64,000 bases of DNA, from contig NC_066595.1 in the NCBI RefSeq assembly GCF_905475345.1, positions 7,757,001-7,821,000 on the forward strand, read 5' to 3'. Shown in pieces: positions 47,500 to 60,040 of the stretch. A program made the translations under genes and the position numbers. Each line of letters begins with the position of its first letter. The stretch's first letter is position 1. The notes under the pieces are model-generated. The model was not told where the DNA came from. It worked only from the letters and a program-made list of their open reading frames with translations, and did no database searches. The stretch comes from Vespula vulgaris (lineage: Eukaryota > Arthropoda > Insecta > Hymenoptera > Vespidae).

Positions 47500-47830
47500 C
47501 GCGATAAAAAGAGTCGATTTTTTCGATTCGCAGGACGAAGCGATGCCAGACGAAGCGCACGTGCACGTGCACGTCGATTGTTCCGAAATAATCGGAGACA
47601 ACGAAGCGGCCGTTCGAAATGGAGCGCGTCCTGAAACGTACGGGGGCTACGATAACAACGTGTGCCTTTTATCCCATCAGAGCTGCTCGCGCAGAAGCTA
47701 CGATATCCGGATAATCCGTTCGATGCATGCACGTCACCCAACCCGGAGGAGAGGGTGCTGAACGTGAAAAAAAAAGACGTACATGAGAAACCGGCCCAAA
47801 ATTTCGCCTGGCTATGCGTGTTTTCCCGCG
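47500..47830 (+). other. GC-rich patch with open frames and stacked CACGTG boxes
   Basis: Second GC-rich island. One + frame (from upstream to a stop at about 47761) contains DCSEIIGDNEAAVRNGARPE, related to the + frame of the 46.75 kb patch. A second + frame opens after a good acceptor (TTTTATCCCATCAG at about 47670-47682) and reads LRYPDNPFDACTSPNPEERV to a stop near 47834. CACGTG occurs twice back to back at 47558-47569, followed by CACGTC. It could be a decayed or real exon pair, or conserved regulatory DNA. I do not recognise a family. Confidence 0.3.
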
Positions 47831-48141
47831 AATAGTTGCGCATCCGGAAAACGCGCATGAAAAGCGAACTGTTCTATCTTTCTATCTCGTTTTCGATGAA
47901 CTCTGACTTTTGTTTCTACTTCGCTTCTCTTTCTCTCTCTATTGTTCGTTATCAGTCTACTCTTTTTCCGAATCATCGAAAAGAGACAATTTTTTATTCA
48001 CATTCAGCGTTTCTCTCATATTTGTTTTTTATCTTCCGTGTAATCGATCGATACTCTACGACGATGTTACTGAATTTCTATTTAATTATATACATGTATA
48101 CATATATACGCACATTTATGCATATTAATTAGTTGTATATA

Positions 48142-48358
48142 TAGGGTAATTCATAAACGCATGTCAATATTTCATGGGTTACATCTACAAACTCAATGTA
48201 ATAGCGTGTCTTGACGCACGAGACATATTCGATATCCATAACTCGAAATTCGAAAACTAAAGTATATAGGAAATATTATATTCATATAATGTTTTTTATC
48301 TATATTAATGTATACATTTATCCCATGAAGTATTGACACGCATTTAGGAATGATCCCA
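48142..48358. mobile_element. Small TIR element (MITE) with TA target-site duplication
   Basis: A 37-base terminal inverted repeat at 48142-48178 matches the complement of 48322-48358 at about 30 of 37 positions; the inner half (TGTCAATA-TTCATGGG) is the best conserved. The element is 217 bases, has no transposase, and is flanked by TA on both sides (48140-48141 and 48359-48360), as expected for Tc1/mariner-type insertion. Confidence 0.75.
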
Positions 48359-49542
48359 TATGTAAAATTAATTTCATTTAAAATATATTTCAATTATAAT
48401 ACACGTTGCTTGACATAAAATATATTAGGAAAAAGGGAAACGTCATGATGAATAATATATTCGAATATTCTTCGAACATACGTATATATGTATCTACTAT
48501 CTAGATAGTATAGTTTTTATTTGAAAAATAAATAACAGATTATCTTCGGCTGCAACATCGCAGATTTTGGAGAAATTCATACGGGCCAATGTTGCTCTAT
48601 TTTAGGCATAGTTTAGATGCACTATTACCATGTATCGTTCGAACCGTGCAAATTTCTCTCAGTTCACTCGATCGATCAAAATGATCTGTTTCGCTTCATC
48701 AAACTGTCGCTACGCATACACGCTCGCGGCTTAATCTCTATGTGTATATCAAGCAACGTCAGACCTATTTGCCGATGTCAATGGCTTACAATCGGTTTTG
48801 CGTTCGCCGACATCGACGTACCGAGAGGATTAAGAAACTTTCGAGATTTAATCAAATCGTTTTTCTTTATAATAATTCTTTTTTCTTTTCTTTTTTATTT
48901 CTACCCGTCTCACTTGACTTCGCGATCGTTAATTTAAATATTAATTAAAATCGTCGAAATAATTTCAAAGTTGAGCAAAACTTCAAATTATTTACAAAGG
49001 ATACACCAAAAAACTTTTAACGATTTATTTAATCGTAAATAAAAGCATTCCTGTAATATTTCACCATGTAACAATGAATGAAATCATGATCGACGTTTTC
49101 AAAAAACGATGGAATACAAAAAAAAATATTCAAAGTGTTCAAGCATAAGTGATGTACGAGAATTGTATAAATTCAACAGAATAAATCGTTTCGAAACGAG
49201 AAGATCAAAGTGCGATCCTTTCGAAAGCAATATTTGTTTATATTCTCTCTCTCTTCTCTTTCTTTTTTTTTTAAATCGCAGATGCATCCGTTCGTTCGTT
49301 AAAAAATACTCCACGCAATTTTACAAACGTTGAATATAGGATCGCGAGCAATTTAACGGACTGCAGGATATTCGTTCGCTTTTTTCACCTCGTGCATCTT
49401 CTTTTTCTCCCTCGAGGAAAATCGGCGGTTAGCTTAAGCCGTAACAGAGCCGCGTGAATGCGGCCATTGTCTATCGTGGAATGTGAAGAGGAAAAACGAG
49501 AACGAAAATCAGAGAGAGAACCGGTGAGAGAATCAGAGAAGC

Positions 49543-49577
<35 letters not shown>

Positions 49578-52500
49578 GAGAGGGAGAGAAACAGAGAAAG
49601 AGAGAAATGGATTGAAGATCGGTGTTACAAAACCAAGGACATGTTGCTTGAACCGTGCCCCGATGAAATAACTTCGTTAAAATAGTTTTCACCCTTTCTT
49701 GCTCCCGTTAACAACGTCGATGATTCTGAATAGCGGATAAAAATTGAAACGAACGAACGATAAAATCGATCGATCGTACTCGTAATTTGATTTATAACCG
49801 ATTTTTATTTTCTTTTTTTTTTTTTGCAAATTTACGTTTCTTCCGAATTACGGCATAATTCTATCGTTAAAATTTAATATAAAAAAAATAAAGAAAGAAA
49901 AATTAATAAAATTATATAAATATTTTTCATCGCCGACGCATTGTTTTCCGCAAATGCTTGTGCCAATTTGCGATTAGTGGCAGGATGCATTGGAGAGTAT
50001 AGACAAGAGTATGCGAGAGCAATTTAGCTGAATGTACCGCTGAATGTTGTTTCAATTCGTGTTACATACCGCAGAATCGTGCACGTCGATCAATGTCTCT
50101 AACAATGAACGAACTAAAACCATCGATGCGCTGCGAATGGTTTGTACCGTTTAAAAAAATAGCAGAAAAATTGTTCGGCTAAATGCGTACTTTGAAGATA
50201 ATATCTTCCAGCGTTTATTCTTGAGCAACGACTAAAAATACCAAACGATATCGTTTTAGAAAGAAAATTCTTGAAATTCAACTCTGCGAGTCAATGAAAA
50301 ACACATGTTATAATAGATCCCACATAAAAGTATCGCTGGCCTATATAAATTCCTGAAATTCTTTTCGACGTTCAATGCACTTTGGGATAGGTCGTGTAAA
50401 TTCTTCGTTCGAAATTAAAGCTGAAGTAACGAAACGAAAAATAGTCGAGAAATTCTATTCTCTATCTTTGTCAGTGTAATACATAATTTGAAAATCGTTC
50501 AATTGACTAAAACATTCTAAAGAAGAATTTTGTATTATCGAGACGACGAGAGAGAGTTATTTGCGTGCTAGAATCTCGAAAGTTACGTGTCAGGACTCGA
50601 GAGGAATTCTGTTAATTGAACATCCAAGCGCTTGCATCCATCGGTCGGTCGGATAATTCAGGATTCAATTTTAATCAAATTACATCCTGTGACCGGTCGT
50701 TTCAATTCTGTGGAATCTTTTCGATCGCAAAAGCCAAAAGTCGATCGTTCGAGGTTTTCTCAAATGGCCAGTTAACTTTTACGAGCAGATGACGAAGAAG
50801 AAAAAGGGAAAAGCAAGGAAAACTTGTGAACTAATTAAAAATTCAAGCGTAATGAGGGAAGCCGACTTTCGAACGAAGAAAAGGGACGCTCTTGAAAGGT
50901 ATCGATTTTTAATTAGCGACTAAACGACATGCCTTTGATCTTACGAATAAACATATCGCCCTAGTCGCGCCTTCCACTTCAATGACTTGTCCCTTTTACT
51001 ATCCTTTTCCGACGAATCGACGTTTCAATATCGATATCTAGAATGAAACGATACTTCGTTCCACTCAATACCGTCTAGCTTGATTAATATGATAAATTGA
51101 ATATGTATCTTCTGAAATTCGACTTTGAAAATATCTATCGAAAATAATATTTGTCTCTTTCTAAAACGAATTCCTTTAAACGTTACAACGAAATACTTGT
51201 GATTCAAACGGCAAACTTAAAAAGTAACCGACGAAAAAGATAACACCGAGTAGCAACTTCTGAGACGTGCTCGAATTTACAAAACGGTCGAGCGGCTATC
51301 GTAAAAGAAAACATAAAAAGACGACGGAAGTAAGGTGAAAAAAAAATATATATATTTTTTTTTCGGACAAAGGAAACACGGGGAAGGAAAAAAAATGTGA
51401 AAAATAAAAGTAATTAGGTGAGGCTGCCTTTTATTAAGCTACTTATCCTTTTTTGTTTTTTTCTCTCGGCTCGTGTAACAAGGAAAACGAGAAAATTAGA
51501 ATTACCAAACGTAAAATTTTTAAGGGTCTGCTAGGTCATAATTTATAATACATTTTCAAGAAAAATTTTAATAAAAAAAAAAGTAAATCCATCAACGGCG
51601 CCAAACTTTAAACTTCCTTCTAAACTCTCTGTAGGTTTATTCTTTTTTCAACAGAAATACTTTTGCCGAAAAAAAGGTAGTATTGGAAAATAAAATACTA
51701 TTGGATCTTTCAAAGATTATCGAGGTCGTGTTATTTATTTATAAAATCTTTTTATACTGGCAGATTGCCATAGAAACTCTTGGACTTTAATTAAAGGACT
51801 TTCATCAAGCAAAATATAAGAAACAAAAAACATAGATAAATAAGATAAGACTTTGATGGCGTTCGACATTAAACACGTAATCCTTAAAATAGCTAGAGAC
51901 GCTCATAAAAGGGACAAGTATCGAAAACTCGATGAATAATTCGCAACGTGCTGCTTATCTCCCCTTCTCTCGCGTAAAAAGAGAACAATTAATAATTCAT
52001 TCTCGACGCGATCAACATTACGATCTAAAACTACAACAAAGTAAGTAAGCATTCTCTACACGAAAGGTAGATTAGCTCATTGTCGAGATTCATCGTTCAA
52101 AGAAAATGGAAAGTCACGGAAGATCATTAGGGTAAGATTACATGCACGATAGCTAGTTTCTTTCAGTGCCGTATAAATAAGTGTCGAGCATAACTTTCTA
52201 TAATACTGTGAATTCAGATTGAAATAAGAACGAGAGTAGAATGTTTAGAAGACATCTCATATTAAATTATCTTTCACAGTGTTCACGGACGAGCGCAATA
52301 AAGCTTTACTTTCTACGAAAGAATGCGAGTCACCGGAATCCTTGTATGTAACGTAGTAACGTATCTTCAACGCGTTTATATGTTAACCAGAAGAGTGTAA
52401 GAAACGTCGTGCACACTAATCTCGATCGTTTCCGTCGAATCTATCGTATTAGAAGGCGCACCACGGTGAAATGTAAAGTATGCGAATGGCGAACGCGTCT

Positions 52501-52746
52501 CGACAACCACTGTGCCGTACATCTTTACCACATTCTCTTATTCCCCGTCTGGCATAAATTACCGTCGATAGTGAGTCGGTTCCTGGTAGAGTCAGAACCT
52601 TTTTCAAATTGCTCGATGAAATCCCTGTTCACAATTTACGAGCAAGTCGAGTAAATGTAATTACGCGTGTTACGTAGGAAAACGTAATGATTAATAATAA
52701 AAGTAAAAAGGAAAGAAGACGAAAAAGATAAAATAAATGAGTGAGT

Positions 52747-52797
<51 letters not shown>

Positions 52798-52923
52798 AAC
52801 GGAATAATGAAATTTCCGAGGCAACGAACGTTTCTATATCGACGGGTAACTTTTGAAAGTGGGTAATAAACAGAAGGTGAAAGAGAGAGAGAGAGAGAAA
52901 TAGAGAGATAGAGAGATAGAGAA

Positions 52924-52970
<47 letters not shown>

Positions 52971-53000
52971 GAAGATAGTGAAGCTTTTTACTGAAATGAA
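48359..53000. other. Non-coding DNA with GA tracts
   Basis: Contains a GA tract at 49541-49610, an A/T-rich interval at 49800-49930 and 51330-51420, and two (GA)n blocks at 52738-52796 and 52883-52968. No gene recognised. Confidence 0.5.
52738..52968. repeat. Paired (GA)n microsatellites
   Basis: (GAGT)/(GA)n at 52738-52796 and GA/GATA at 52883-52968, separated by 87 bases of ordinary sequence. Confidence 0.92.
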
Positions 53001-53185
53001 ATGAAATGAAATTCTCGAGGTCCTCTGAAAGTCTTGTCTTCGGATCGTTCATGGATAGGATGGACTTGCTGAGAAATTCCACGTGAAAATTTTAAACGAT
53101 AGCCGACGACGACGAGAACGACGACGACGATACTCGCAAGCTCCTCCGAACTCCACACCAAGCCATGATTTATGTGTTCCGCCAT
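52988..53185 (-). CDS. Weak candidate: short single-pass membrane ORF or first exon
   Basis: An ATG at 53185 in good Kozak context (A at -3, G at +4) opens a frame of 65 codons beginning MAEHINHGLVWSSEEL, followed by a hydrophobic run (ASIVVVVLVVVGY) and a basic segment. The upstream 110 bases are CpG-rich, as expected of a promoter-proximal exon. Against it, the hydrophobic run is encoded by a GTC trinucleotide repeat, no homolog is recognised, and the frame runs out into low-complexity ATGAA repeats. It could be a real first exon, or chance. Confidence 0.15.
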   Translation of the reverse strand: MAEHINHGLVWSSEELASIVVVVLVVVGYRLKFSRGISQQVHPIHERSEDKTFRGPREFHFISFQ

Positions 53186-53199
53186 GTTCACTAGCGAAC

Positions 53200-55550
53200 G
53201 ACCGACTCTCCGCGTAATTTAGAGTTCCCGTGCCTCTTCTCCAAGTACCTTCTCCGCACCCGCCACCGCGAAATCGATCGTGAACGAACTTCATCCCTTC
53301 CACCTAACCAGCCAAACTTCTCCTTCGTTATTTCGACTAAGTAATTGCGATGCCGTTACGAGCATTACCGGGGTAAATAACGAGACCGGAGAATCGCAAG
53401 GCATTTTGCGATTTATCATATTTCAAGGTACTCCCTTCTCTACACTTTGCTCGACGTTAATTACCCTTCTCATGAAATTAGCGCGGATACGTATACGTCC
53501 TTTTCTTCTTCTTCTTCTTCTTTTAGCACCCTTTCGATAAAAAATGACACGATAGAAACAATCATTCTTGTTATAACCCTTTCTAACGTCATGTTACTTC
53601 GAAATCACACAGTTTGCATTTTTTATTTCAATTTTCTTCTTCTTCTTCTTTTTTTTCCTTTTTATTTACAAAATTAATTATTACTCCGTTTAATTTCTTT
53701 TTACGTAACAAACGTTAACAAACAATTAGGTTACAAAAGGTTAATGGGAAAGATAATTTTTGAGAGAAATATTTGAAACACTGTCGGCCAATATCGTTGC
53801 AAAATAGTTAATCGGGACGAGGACGAGTTTCTTTGACAGTCTATAACATCCTTTCACTGCCTATTAACCTCGTCTGACATAAGCGAATAAGTATGTGTGT
53901 TCGTATCGAAGCGGTCCAGTTCTCATTGTTGGATTAAAAGGATTCCGTCGCGTACTCTTTCGTTCCTTTCACTACGTTTATAGATCGAACGATGGATTAT
54001 CGTTCTACTTTTCCATTGCTCGATCCTTCCTGATATCAACGAGAAACGAGATCGTATCTCGGAATTATATCTGTCTGCTCGTATCTTTTTTCTATCCCCC
54101 TTCTTTTTTCTTTTTATTTTTTTTTTGTTTCTTTTTTTCTATCTTTCAAATACACGCTCTACCTTCTACGTCATGTTTTACCATACTTTATCATCCGCAT
54201 ATGTACATACGTACGTACATATGTATATACCTCGTAAAAAATTCACCTATCTACCCAGCTACACTTTTTGAAACTGACACGACGTTGCGAAATATCGCGA
54301 ATTGGCACGCACATTACATTCATTACCACCTATGTATTAGTGTTTTATCATGAGACTTCATACATCCGTGTATATTTCAAAGAGAACGAAGTTAAAATTA
54401 GTTCAAACAAAATTCTTTTGCATCTTATGGAATACCATGCCTTAATGAAAAAGTTATATATTTTATCGTTGGAATTAAAACTGTTTGGACGAAATAATAA
54501 TTTATTCAGAAAATTCGACGTTAACAAATTTTGCTCTTTCCTCCCTTTCTGTGTTTTTCATTTTTCTTATTCTTTTTTTTTTCGTTTCTTTCAACAAGTC
54601 GATTTAATTTCTATCACGAGAAGGAAACTTCGTGCGATAAATTTCAACGTAACATTTTCTTTTCGGACCGTCAGGCACTCGTCTTTCGTATACTTTTAGT
54701 ACGCGAAGCACGTTTTGTTCTTTTTCCTTTTTGCAATTTGCTAAGGAAAATTTGATGATGCCGCTAAAATTTCGCCTAACGAGGAACGTTCCTTATGGTC
54801 TCTCATGTATCATGAAAATTTTTTCCGAATATGAAATGGCGATTCAACCGACGATAAGCTTCTAGTATCTCTTCTTTCTAATTTTTTTTTCCCTTCTTTA
54901 AAACGAGATCCACGAAGAACGCCATGATCCTCGTGAAATATGATCTTTTCTCTATTCTACCAACGATTACACGAAAATTGAAAAATAAATGATGACATAT
55001 TCGATCGTAGAAATTATTAGAGCAATTAACGTGATGGTTAAAAGCAATCTCACGTACTTATGTACTATCTCCTACGTATGAAATGAACGTTATACTGCAA
55101 GACGTTCTCTCTGGAATCTTATAAATACTTGGAAGAGACACGGGCAGGTGTAAAAGACAGCGGTTGCGGAGGAGAACGAAGGTCGAATTTTAATTGGTCG
55201 TGTAGCCGTGCGCTTATGAAAATGAAGCGTGAAGTAACAGGATGCGAAGAAGGACGAAGAAATGGAGGGGATAAGAGGGGATATAAAGTGATGATAAAAA
55301 TGTGAAAATAGTTGAGAGATCTGACATTTACATCGTACGAATCCAAATTCGTTGCATTCACCTTTCTAGAAATTTTTTATTAAAACGTATGAATATCTTT
55401 TTTTCTCCAATTTTTTTAATTTACTGTAGAACACGTAAAAAGGACAAAGAAATCATTTTTAATAATTCTCGATAGAGACATTTAAGGATCGATAAAATAA
55501 ATTAATGACGAATTTGTGTTATAATTCTCGTTTGACTTACGTAATATGCC
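53200..55550. other. Non-coding DNA
   Basis: Contains (CTT)n-like pyrimidine tracts near 53500-53522 and 53636-53660. The open frames here are Phe/Ser/Leu-rich over pyrimidine tracts and are not called. Confidence 0.5.
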
Positions 55551-55679
55551 AGAGGTCTACATAGGTTTATCTGTAAATATATATATATAGCATACTTATA
55601 TATATATATATAGGAAGATTTCGAGAACAATAGGTATTTTCAAAGGATGGTGCGAGAATGAAATTTGATTAGCGAGAGA

Positions 55680-56000
55680 ACGTAAATATGGAGTCAAGCC
55701 TGTACAGAAGCTACAGATATCGCAAGCCAAAGGAAATAGGCGAAGGAACGTAGGAGGAGGATACGAGTAAGCTTAGGACGTGCAGTTATTAACACCGTGC
55801 CACGAGCGTTTATGGGAACGTAATGCCGTGCAGTTTCTATTAGTCCCGAGAGCCTCGTCTTCGGCAAGATACGGTGGACGCGTAAGGTAACGCCGCCGTT
55901 TCCACCGGCCGCTCCTCGTCTTCCTACAAGAGGAGATTAAATTTTAATTGCCGCCGGAATTAGAGCCGTAAGCGTAACTCGCTGATGATACTACCAAGAT
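55680..56000. promoter_or_regulatory. Candidate conserved regulatory block
   Basis: A CpG- and GC-richer block with no sustained coding frame, ending in an ATTAAATTTTAATTG homeodomain-type core flanked by CCGCCGGAATTAG. The composition and motif mix are what conserved non-coding enhancers in hymenopteran genomes typically look like. This is inference only. Confidence 0.25.
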
Positions 56001-56799
56001 ATATAACAGAACTATACCATAACGAATTTTAACTGGAACTTTTGACGAACGAACGTACCAGTGAAAACGATTTAATTCGTTAAAGGAATTTAATTTGTTT
56101 TCGAATTATTGACATATTAATTATTTGTCATTCCTATTAATTATATCTATTAATTTATTAGCATTCCATAATTAAACAAAATATATTTCATACATTCATG
56201 TTTGTCAATCATAAATCTTTCGAATTAACGAATAAATAAATAATTTAATTTACTTATATCGAGCGACTTTCTAATCCTCGATTAGGATTCTTCGATTACA
56301 GTAAACTCTACATAGATGGATAATTGCATCCCCTGAGGCATCGTAACTTCGTGAAAGGAAGCCCGGATGACTCTTTTCGAATTACTCAACAACACGGAAC
56401 TTGCTTCTATGTATTTTATACGCTCTCTAGTCTTTCGATATAGATCGTTTGGTTGGATTATTTCTATTAATTCCTTTGAAAAAATAAAAATAGAAATAAA
56501 AAGATCACGCGGAGATAGCGAGATAGAAAGATATTAAACAAGGAGAAAACTCAAGAATAGGGAAAGATGTGACTTCTATATTCATGAGTATTTCTTATTC
56601 TGTGCCAAGAAGCTTTCGCGCGAGAAAACTTTAACGAACGAACTCTACTTCGGAACTTTCATTAAGATAAATATTTCAAAATAGAATGATCAAGAGTAGT
56701 GTGCATTGAAATTTGAAATTCGTATAAGTTGTGGGTAATATTAAATTTATAACACAATATTTTGTTCTCGCGAAAATTTTTCAATTTATTCTTACATAT

Positions 56800-56809
<10 letters not shown>

Positions 56810-56843
<34 letters not shown>

Positions 56844-56895
56844 ATATATATAGACGCACACACACACACACACACATGCATATATATATACACAC
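56810..56895. repeat. (TA)n-(CA)n compound microsatellite
   Basis: TA run, GT, TA, then about 10 CA units and TA again. Confidence 0.9.
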
Positions 56896-57552
56896 TTTTT
56901 GCACTTCTTATAATGATTACGTTATTCGACGATGTAATCGTTAATCTCTATCGCCTGTAACGTAACGCTCGATGAGCAGTAAGTGTAAAAACTCGATATA
57001 ACTCAGATATGTATGTACCTTCACCGTGTTCAATGTGAACGGAGATCGGTGAAAGGACCATATCGAAAATGTAAGTTACGCGATCGATTGAAAGCTTCGT
57101 TTCTATGGAGCTTAAACGATTCAGGTGAAAGGTAATCTGATGTAACACTCTGGTCTTCCCAGACCGCTCTTTGCCACTCTCTTTTAAACGTTCGATTTAT
57201 TTTATCTCGACTTACGATAGTATTGATAATGTTCATGCGCTTAATATACTGAGTGAATTCGAAGATCCACGAGTCTTTCATTTATTTAAACGTTCAAGAA
57301 TTTACCGATTAGAAATTTTCTCGACTTTCACTGATAAATTCATTGATGACGTAAGACATATGATTCAGAAAATTAAAAAGAAAAGTTGAACAGATATTTA
57401 TATTGATTTTTTCTTCTCTTTCTTTTTTTTTTTTGGTTTTCTTTAACACGGCAATCTTTACGCCATTAAAATATGTTGGGAAAAAAAAGTGTATCAAAAG
57501 TTTATAAAGCCGTTTTATTTCGCAATTGCCTGAGAGACTGGTATATTTATAC

Positions 57553-57555
<3 letters not shown>

Positions 57556-57613
<58 letters not shown>
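57556..57613. repeat. (TA)n microsatellite
   Basis: At least 27 TA units, close to uninterrupted. Confidence 0.93.
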
Positions 57614-57617
<4 letters not shown>

Positions 57618-59110
57618 CGATGCAGCGCACATGGCGTACGCGAAATTGATTTTTAAACGAGAGACTCTAACCGATGGCTCTGAACGAAGGACATAAATTG
57701 CATAGAAAACTGTACTTAAAGCTGTGGCGGAACGTCGATTAACTTCCACACCGATATTTATTACCGTGTGTCGTTTCGGCTCCGTTGCCTCAACGATAGA
57801 GACTTACGAGCTGGCATATCGCACGACTTCCGTTTTGAAAGCACCAAATAGATTAGGTCTTACACATTTTATCTCTCGATTCTTCTTCCTTAAGATTATC
57901 TTTCTAACGATATTCGTTCATACCTTTAATCAACTTTTATCTATGAGAAACTCATCGTTTAAGACAATGTATGAAAAAAAAAAGACAAGAAAATAGGAAG
58001 AAATCGATTACGACAATGTTAAGCAATATGATAGAAAATAAAATGAAATATATATAGTTTCTTACATAAAGTTTGAATTATTAACCTCGTTGTTACATTA
58101 TTGAATTATTATTTGATATGCAATCTACGTTACGCTTTCATCATTATTCATTACACATCGAAAGGTTCGTAAATTGCCATGATTAGGAGCCGCTTAATTG
58201 GCAATTATTATTTTGCGTTATAAACGAGGACAGAAACATGAGGCGAATTATTAACTTTGTAGCTCCATCGCGCTAAAATATATGATCAACGCACATTGGT
58301 TATTACCGAAAACGATGCTTGAATAAACAGACCGTTGTTTTTCGAAACGTATTCCCGTTTAAATGAATTAATTAGCTGGTAAATCCGAATTGGCATTCCT
58401 AAGTATAAAATCTTGCCGTGATCGACGATGAATCGTGTGGAATGGGACGTTCACTAACGATCGATCAGTATAAGGCGGTGAAAGGATGCTCTTAGTAGGA
58501 AGTAGAAACGTACTTTTCCTTTTGATCGTATATGTTGGACAGTAGGATTAAAGTCGTTTTACTTTCGAACTAGAAAGGAAAGCAGAGATATTTCTGCGTG
58601 GGAAAATAAATAATAACGATAATGATAATACTCTTTAAACGATGAATTCTCAAAAAAAAAAAAAAGAACAAGAACATAAAAGTGAACTACCAACGTTAAC
58701 TAACTCATAAGAGAGAGGTCACAGGCCATATAGTAACAGCGATTAATCTCGAGTTCGAACGAATGATCCTGAGAGTCAATTACCTTCTTGGAAAATATGC
58801 AATATGAATAAAAGAGAAAATATAGCGACGATAACTGTCAGTAAGGAATGACCATACGGGTCAGACATACCATCGCTAGATTAGAATAGTCGAGAGATGA
58901 ACTGCTGTCTTAAGTTATTCTCATTTGGCTATTCGAAAGAAACGATCAATTTAAAGATATGTCAACGTACATTAAATTCTTATTACCGTTGAAACGATAT
59001 TCGAAACGTCAATTGCATTTTAAATATATGAGAAAAACCTCTCGATTGATACGTTAGTTGGTACGAAGAACTCTCGAAGATCCTCCATAAGCAATTTCAC
59101 GTTCTTCAGA
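57614..59110. other. Non-coding DNA
   Basis: Includes a TAATTGGCAATTATTA homeodomain-type palindromic cluster near 58193-58211. No gene seen. Confidence 0.5.
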
Positions 59111-59412
59111 GAATTCTCTTGAAATAGGAAAGAGTGTTTAGACAATATTTTTTGCTGCTACTAATCAAAATCGAGAAAAAAGATGAAAGATTTTTTTTGA
59201 AATAAGAAAGATTTCTTTTAAAAGAACTCTTGAAATAGGAAAGAGTGTTTAGACAATATTCTTTGCTGCTACTAATCAAAATCGATAAAAAAGATGAAAG
59301 ATTTTTTTTGAAATAAGAAAGATCTCTTTTAAAAGAACTCTTGAAGTAGGAAAGAGTGTTTAGACAATATTCTTTGCTGCTACTAATCAAGATCGATAAA
59401 AAAGATGAAAGA
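59111..59412. repeat. 111-base tandem repeat, nearly 3 copies
   Basis: Copies begin with CTCTTGAA(A/G)TAGG at 59116, 59227 and 59338, so the period is exactly 111 bases in both intervals. Copies differ at only a handful of positions. Because 111 is a multiple of three, the - strand keeps one frame open through the array (37-residue peptide repeat), but the composition suggests this is incidental. Confidence 0.92.
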
Positions 59413-59611
59413 TAGACGATCAAATCGTTATATCGATAAAGAAGCTCGATATTTTTTTTATAGACAATATTGTTTCGATATCGATAACCATCTTAGCGAA
59501 GCAATTGATTCTGTTAAAGTCACGTACAAAGTACATTGAAACTCATATCTTTGAAAGGGAATAATAAAAAAAAAAGGAAAAAAGAAAAAGAAAGAAAAAG
59601 CAAAGAAGAAA

Positions 59612-59644
<33 letters not shown>

Positions 59645-59769
59645 CCCTTTCGGCGATACATCAAAAAATAAATCAAAGCAATCGGTATTTTGTAGAGTGA
59701 AAATAGACGAGAGAGTATATACGATCAAGGGAAGGATTAGGGCGATTAGGAGATTTACTGTGGCAAACA

Positions 59770-60040
59770 AAATTGCACGATTGCACGCGAATAACTGCGG
59801 AGGAGTATCGTGCGCGAATGCGTGACACGCATACTTGGCATGGTCGCGCGCGTGTCACGCACGCACGATTGAAATTTAATTAAACCCCATCTCGGAACTG
59901 TTAGTGTGCCTTCTCCTATCCACTACTAGGATCTCCACACCTTTCGCCTCAGCCACTGGCAGTCCTGCAATTTTCCTCCACGTTAATTGAAAGCACGCTT
60001 GATTAATCCGAATTAAATCTGGTCGGTTGATCGAGTCGAT
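59770..60040. promoter_or_regulatory. Candidate enhancer: paired GCGTGWCACGC dyads and homeodomain sites
   Basis: GCGTGACACGC at 59820-59830 and GCGTGTCACGC at 59850-59860 are each palindromic and are exact complements of each other, 30 bases apart. Further CACG words flank them (near 59776, 59784 and 59857-59868). About 130 bases on, TTAATTG, TAATCC and AATTAAA cores follow at 59983-60020. No coding frame is convincing. Confidence 0.3.

Noticed and set aside
47334..47858. 174-codon - strand frame
   Set aside because: It crosses GC-rich sequence and then CA/TA microsatellites (poly-Cys/Val/Ile/Tyr end) and has no recognisable domain. The + strand frames over the same GC-rich part are at least as plausible.
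54000..54700. Open frames of 140-152 codons on the + strand
   Set aside because: Driven by TTC/TTT-rich tracts. Amino-acid composition is dominated by Phe, Ser and Tyr with no conserved motif or plausible start.
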